Source of the DNA: Lachnospiraceae bacterium
GTDB lineage: Bacteria; Bacillota_A; Clostridia; Lachnospirales; Lachnospiraceae
Assembly (NCBI GenBank): GCA_009911175.1
Contig: QXWX01000125.1
Location: 1-16,678, forward strand
Direction of reading: 5' to 3'
Length of the DNA stretch: 16,678 bases
The translations under genes and the position numbers were made by a program. Shown piece after piece: positions 13,555 to 16,678 of the stretch. The notes below the pieces were generated by a model. It was not told the DNA's origin and did not search any database. It saw only the letters and a list, made by a program, of their open reading frames with translations. Each line of letters starts with the position of its first letter. Within the stretch, counting starts at the first letter, position 1.

Positions 13555-15729
13555 ATGGGAACAAAAAAAGGCAATTTATCCATTGACAGTGAGAATATAT
13601 TTCCAATAATCAAGAAGTGGGTGTATTCTGACCATGATATTTTTATGAGAGAGCTGATCTCCAATGGATGTGACGCCATCACGAAACTGAAAAAGCTGGA
13701 TATGATGGGCGAATATGAGATGCCGGAGGATTACAAGGCGAAGATCCAGGTGATCGTCAACCCGGAAGAGAAGACATTAAAGTTCATTGACAACGGTCTT
13801 GGAATGACCGCGGATGAAGTAGAAGAGTATATTACGCAGATCGCGTTCTCCGGAGCGACCCAGTTCCTGGAGAAGTATAAGGATAAGACGACGGAAGATG
13901 AGATGATCGGACACTTCGGACTGGGATTCTATTCCGCGTTCATGGTTGCCGATGAGGTACACATTGATTCCCTGTCCTACCGTAAGGATGCCGTACCGGT
14001 ACACTGGGTCAGCAACGGCGGCACAGAGTATGAGATGCAGGACGGCAGCAAGCAGGAGGTGGGGACGGAGATCACCCTGTTCTTGAATGACGACAGTCTG
14101 GAATTTGCCAATGAGTACCGCGCAAGGGAAGTGCTGGAGAAGTACTGTTCCTTCATGCCGGTGGAGATCTTCCTGTCCAAGGCGAATGCGGAGACAGAGT
14201 ATGAGACCATTGACGAGGCAGACGTGCTGGAGACAGACGAAGTGGTAGAGCATATCACGGAGGAGCCGAAGGAAGGCGAAGAGGGCGAGCCGAAGAAGAA
14301 AGCGAAGATCGTGAAGCGCCCGGTGTCGATCAGCGACATTCATCCGCTGTGGGGCAAGAATCCCAGCGACTGCACGAAGGAAGAGTATATTGAATTTTAC
14401 CGTAAGGTATTTTTGGATTATAAGGAACCGCTGTTCTGGATTCACCTGAATATGGACTATCCGTTTAACCTGAAGGGAATCCTGTATTTCCCGAAGATCA
14501 ACACGGAATATGACTCCATAGAGGGAACCATCAAGCTGTACAACAATCAGGTATTCATCGCGGACAATATCAAAGAAGTGATTCCGGAATTTCTGATGGT
14601 ATTAAAGGGTGTCATCGACTGTCCGGACCTGCCGCTGAACGTATCCAGAAGCGCGCTGCAGAACGACGGTTTTGTGAATAAAGTAGCGGATTATATTTCC
14701 AAGAAGGTGGCGGACAAGCTGAACGGCATGTTCAAGACCGACAAGGAGAACTATGAGAAGTACTGGGATGATATCAGCCCATTCCTCAAGTTCGGATGCT
14801 TAAAGGACGAGAAGTTCGGAGACAAGATCAAGGGCTCGATCCTTTATAAGAACCTGGAGCACAAGTATCTGACTCTGGAAGAATATATTGAGAATGCGAA
14901 GAAGGCTGCCGGGGAAGAGGACAATGTAGAGGTTGTGGAGAATCCGGAGACCGTAGAAGCAGAGACAACGGCAGACGAGGAAGCGAAGGCAGAGGCCGGT
15001 TCTGACGATGCCGCAGACAGCAAAGCAGAAGCCTCTTCCAACGAGACAGAGGACAGCAAAGCGGAATCCGTAGAAGCAGAGGTCGTGGAAGATTCCGATG
15101 GAGAAGAGAAGAAAAAAGAGCCTCTCAATGTCTACTATGTGACGGACGAACAGCAGCAGAGCCAGTATATCAAGATGTTCAAGGAACAGGGACAGGATGC
15201 GGTGATCCTGACGCACAACATTGATTCCGCGTTTATCACCTATCTGGAGCAGCGCAATGAGGACGTAAGGTTCCAGAGGATCGATGCGGAGGTGCATGAT
15301 TCCCTGAAGGATGAAGTGGACGAGGGCGACAAGGAAGAATTCCAGAAGCTTTCCGATGAACTGGTAGAGCTGTTCCGCAAGGAGCTGAACAATGAAAAGC
15401 TGGAAGTGAAGGTAGAGAAGCTTAAGGACGAAAGCATTGCTTCCATGGCAGTCCTTTCCGAGCAGTCCAGGCGTATGGAAGAAATGATGCGCATGTACAG
15501 CATGGGCGGCGGCATGGATATGGGACTCGGCGGACAGGCGACGCTGGTACTGAACGCAAACCATCCGCTGGTGAAGTTTGTGACAGAGAACAAGGAGGAT
15601 ACACATACCTCCATGATCTGCAAGCAGCTTTACGACCTGGCGATGATCGCCCATAAGCCGCTGAACCCGGAAGAAATGACAGCATTTGTGCAGAGAAGCA
15701 ACGAGATCATGATGCTGCTGACAAAATAA
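13555..15729 (+). CDS. htpG: molecular chaperone HtpG (Hsp90) with extra acidic insertion
   Basis: HtpG is the bacterial Hsp90, a cytoplasmic ATP-dependent dimeric chaperone. The N-terminal GHKL ATPase shows E33 and N37 in ELISNGCDA, D79 in DNGLGM and the lid/glycine region GHFGLGFYSAF from 119. The middle domain carries LYNNQVFIADN and LPLNVSRSALQND, including the conserved ATP-contacting Arg region. The C-terminal dimerisation domain fills about 610-724. At 724 residues it is about 100 longer than the E. coli protein (624). The excess includes a short charged stretch at about 236-255 (EEPKEGEEGEPKKKAK), at the place of the eukaryotic linker, and an acidic Ala/Glu/Asp/Ser-rich segment at about 452-521. 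AAAGGAG (13540-13546) is 8 bp before the ATG, whereas the ATG at 13516 lacks a site. CIRCE upstream indicates HrcA control. Confidence 0.97.
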   Translation: MGTKKGNLSIDSENIFPIIKKWVYSDHDIFMRELISNGCDAITKLKKLDMMGEYEMPEDYKAKIQVIVNPEEKTLKFIDNGLGMTADEVEEYITQIAFSGATQFLEKYKDKTTEDEMIGHFGLGFYSAFMVADEVHIDSLSYRKDAVPVHWVSNGGTEYEMQDGSKQEVGTEITLFLNDDSLEFANEYRAREVLEKYCSFMPVEIFLSKANAETEYETIDEADVLETDEVVEHITEEPKEGEEGEPKKKAKIVKRPVSISDIHPLWGKNPSDCTKEEYIEFYRKVFLDYKEPLFWIHLNMDYPFNLKGILYFPKINTEYDSIEGTIKLYNNQVFIADNIKEVIPEFLMVLKGVIDCPDLPLNVSRSALQNDGFVNKVADYISKKVADKLNGMFKTDKENYEKYWDDISPFLKFGCLKDEKFGDKIKGSILYKNLEHKYLTLEEYIENAKKAAGEEDNVEVVENPETVEAETTADEEAKAEAGSDDAADSKAEASSNETEDSKAESVEAEVVEDSDGEEKKKEPLNVYYVTDEQQQSQYIKMFKEQGQDAVILTHNIDSAFITYLEQRNEDVRFQRIDAEVHDSLKDEVDEGDKEEFQKLSDELVELFRKELNNEKLEVKVEKLKDESIASMAVLSEQSRRMEEMMRMYSMGGGMDMGLGGQATLVLNANHPLVKFVTENKEDTHTSMICKQLYDLAMIAHKPLNPEEMTAFVQRSNEIMMLLTK
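14951..15081 (+). repeat. in-frame direct repeats within the htpG acidic insertion
   Basis: CCGTAGAAGCAGAG occurs at 14951-14964 and 15068-15081, 117 bp (39 codons) apart. GACAGCAAAGCAGAA at 15016-15030 recurs at 15052-15066 with one change, 36 bp (12 codons) apart. All spacings are multiples of three, so expansion by duplication keeps the reading frame. The encoded peptides are VEAE and DSKAE units. Confidence 0.8.
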
Positions 15730-15732
15730 TCG

Positions 15733-15859
15733 TTTCAATAGCAGAAAAAATCTGTTACAATGATTTTTAGAAAAAAGGCAGATTGGAGGATGATTAAATT
15801 CATTCCGAATGGCTGAATAAGAAAAAACAGACTATCTGAACAGATTAGTCTGTTTTTTT
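15733..15859 (+). ncRNA. candidate short transcript between htpG and the convergent terminator
   Basis: TTTCAA (15733-15738), a 17-bp spacer and TACAAT (15756-15761) form a plausible sigma-A promoter just after the htpG stop. A transcript starting near 15768 would run about 90 bases into the terminator at 15822-15859. The only reading frame is an 8-codon one at 15790 (MIKFIPNG) whose GGAGG touches the ATG with no spacing, so translation is unlikely. It may be a small RNA, the remains of a lost gene, or simply the htpG 3' end. Confidence 0.3.
15822..15859. terminator. bidirectional intrinsic terminator between convergent htpG and EFR1 gene
   Basis: CAGACTATCTG (15828-15838) pairs with CAGATTAGTCTG (15841-15852) with one bulged T. 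The stem is flanked by six A residues on the left (15822-15827) and seven T residues on the right (15853-15859). The A/T flanks give a T-run on either strand, so it can end + strand transcription from htpG and - strand transcription from the gene at 16649. Confidence 0.93.
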
Positions 15860-15866
15860 GTGGGAT

Positions 15867-16649
15867 TTAGAAAAAGATATCCGCCTTCTTGTCGCTCTGA
15901 CAGACTTTGTTCAGCTTCCCGGTCAGCAGCTTCATTTTTGTTGAGCTGACATAACGGGCCTTCTGCTTACAGCTTCGGAGGCATTTCTGGCAGCTGATAC
16001 ATTTCTTTTTGTTTGTCTTTTTCGGATCCTTGGTGTCTATGGCCCCTGCCGGGCAGCTCTTGGCGCAGGCGCCGCACTCCGTACACATGGTAACATCAAC
16101 CTTTGGAGTCAGTGATGCCGCGCCGGCCTTCCGATAGGGGGTATTGCCCGGAACTGAGATATTGAATGGCTCAAAAGAAGATTCGGTGTGGATTCGGCGG
16201 CTCAGCTGCTTGCCGAAATCTGCGATCTCTTTCAGATCCTGCTTGTTGGGACGGCCGAGACCAATGGAGCGGACAATGGAGTGCTCGGTGGGAAACGCGG
16301 CTACGCCGATCACCTTGAAGCCCCGGCTTTCTACTTCATTTTTCAGTTCCAGCAGCGCATCCTCGTATTCCCGGCAGCCGTAGGTGGCGATCAGAGCCGC
16401 CGGCGTTCCTTGCCCGGACAGAGCTTCGAAATATTCCAGGAAGACGGCAGGCACGCGGCCCGCATAGACTGGGATCCCGAAGAGCACAAGATCATTGCTC
16501 TTAAATTTCAGGGAAGGCTTCTTTTCCTTATGTACCGTCAGGTCGTAGGAGACGGATTTGAGGTCGATATTTGCCGCTGCCTCCATAATGACCTTCCGGG
16601 TGGTTCCTGTGGGGCTGAAATAAACCAGCTTTAATTCGTTCATCTTCAT
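15867..16649 (-). CDS. EFR1-type protein: flavodoxin-like domain fused to 2x[4Fe-4S] ferredoxin
   Basis: This 260-residue cytoplasmic redox protein has two parts. The N-terminal flavodoxin-like domain (about 5-150) opens with LVYFSPTGTTRKV (8-20), whose SPTGTTRK loop would hold the FMN phosphate. It continues with the GIPVYAGRVP (58-67) and ATYGCREYEDA loops typical of this family. The C-terminal part holds two [4Fe-4S] cluster motifs, C189-x2-C192-x2-C195-x3-C199-P and C217-x2-C220-x2-C223-x3-C227. The layout matches EFR1-family ferredoxins of anaerobic Firmicutes. It should shuttle electrons between the clusters and a flavin, but the partner is unknown. The start at 16649 follows a GGAG site on the - strand. 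It converges on htpG across the shared terminator. Confidence 0.9.
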   Translation of the reverse strand: MKMNELKLVYFSPTGTTRKVIMEAAANIDLKSVSYDLTVHKEKKPSLKFKSNDLVLFGIPVYAGRVPAVFLEYFEALSGQGTPAALIATYGCREYEDALLELKNEVESRGFKVIGVAAFPTEHSIVRSIGLGRPNKQDLKEIADFGKQLSRRIHTESSFEPFNISVPGNTPYRKAGAASLTPKVDVTMCTECGACAKSCPAGAIDTKDPKKTNKKKCISCQKCLRSCKQKARYVSSTKMKLLTGKLNKVCQSDKKADIFF

Positions 16650-16678
16650 AAGTAAAAACTCCTTTATCCATTTTTGTG

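Noticed and set aside
14800..15738. 312-codon - strand frame opposite htpG
   Set aside because: It is antisense to a clear HtpG reading frame, and its product has no recognisable domain.

Overview
The window is a stretch of chromosome from what looks like a gut-type Clostridia (Bacillota), most likely a Lachnospiraceae relative. This is inferred from gene content and style, not from a search. The supporting points are Gram-positive ribosome binding sites of the AGGAGG type, sigma-A-type promoters, a T-box leader, a CIRCE operator, an archaeal-type short AspRS next to gatCAB, an EFR1-like ferredoxin/flavodoxin protein and E/K/G/D-rich proteins. Almost everything is on the + strand; only the last gene is on the - strand.

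Region 1 (1-2230) holds a divergent WecG/TagA-like (GT26) protein that appears to lack the usual catalytic residues, then a regulator with a PucR/CdaR-type C-terminal helix-turn-helix. Region 2 (2290-6642) is a cell-envelope block. FtsE and FtsX overlap by 11 bp and form the ABC-type complex that controls wall cleavage at division. They are followed by a secreted coiled-coil M23 peptidase with an intact active site and a membrane-anchored PDZ/S41 C-terminal processing peptidase. A structured non-coding insert of about 200 bp, with two strong stem-loops and end repeats, separates ftsX from the M23 gene.

Region 3 (6697-13117) is a tRNA-dependent amidation unit. A clear promoter feeds a T-box riboswitch with a terminator. 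The genes behind it are a short AspRS with residues suggesting a non-discriminating enzyme, a zinc-ribbon membrane protein of unknown function, and gatC, gatA and gatB. The AspRS would make Asp-tRNA(Asn) as well as Asp-tRNA(Asp), and GatCAB would convert mischarged Asp-tRNA(Asn) and/or Glu-tRNA(Gln). The riboswitch specifier reads best as GAC (Asp).

Region 4 (13118-15860) starts with a 47-codon small gene under its own consensus promoter. A perfect CIRCE element (HrcA operator) follows, then htpG, whose Hsp90 protein carries an extra acidic, repeat-bearing segment of about 70 residues. A short candidate transcript and a strong bidirectional terminator close the region. Region 5 (15867-16649, - strand) is an EFR1-type protein combining a flavodoxin-like domain with two [4Fe-4S] clusters.

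No tRNA, rRNA, CRISPR array, transposase or phage gene was seen. Most of the window is ordinary core genome. The least explained items are the structured insert after ftsX, the 47-aa gene, the membrane protein inside the aspS-gatCAB unit, and the HtpG insertion.
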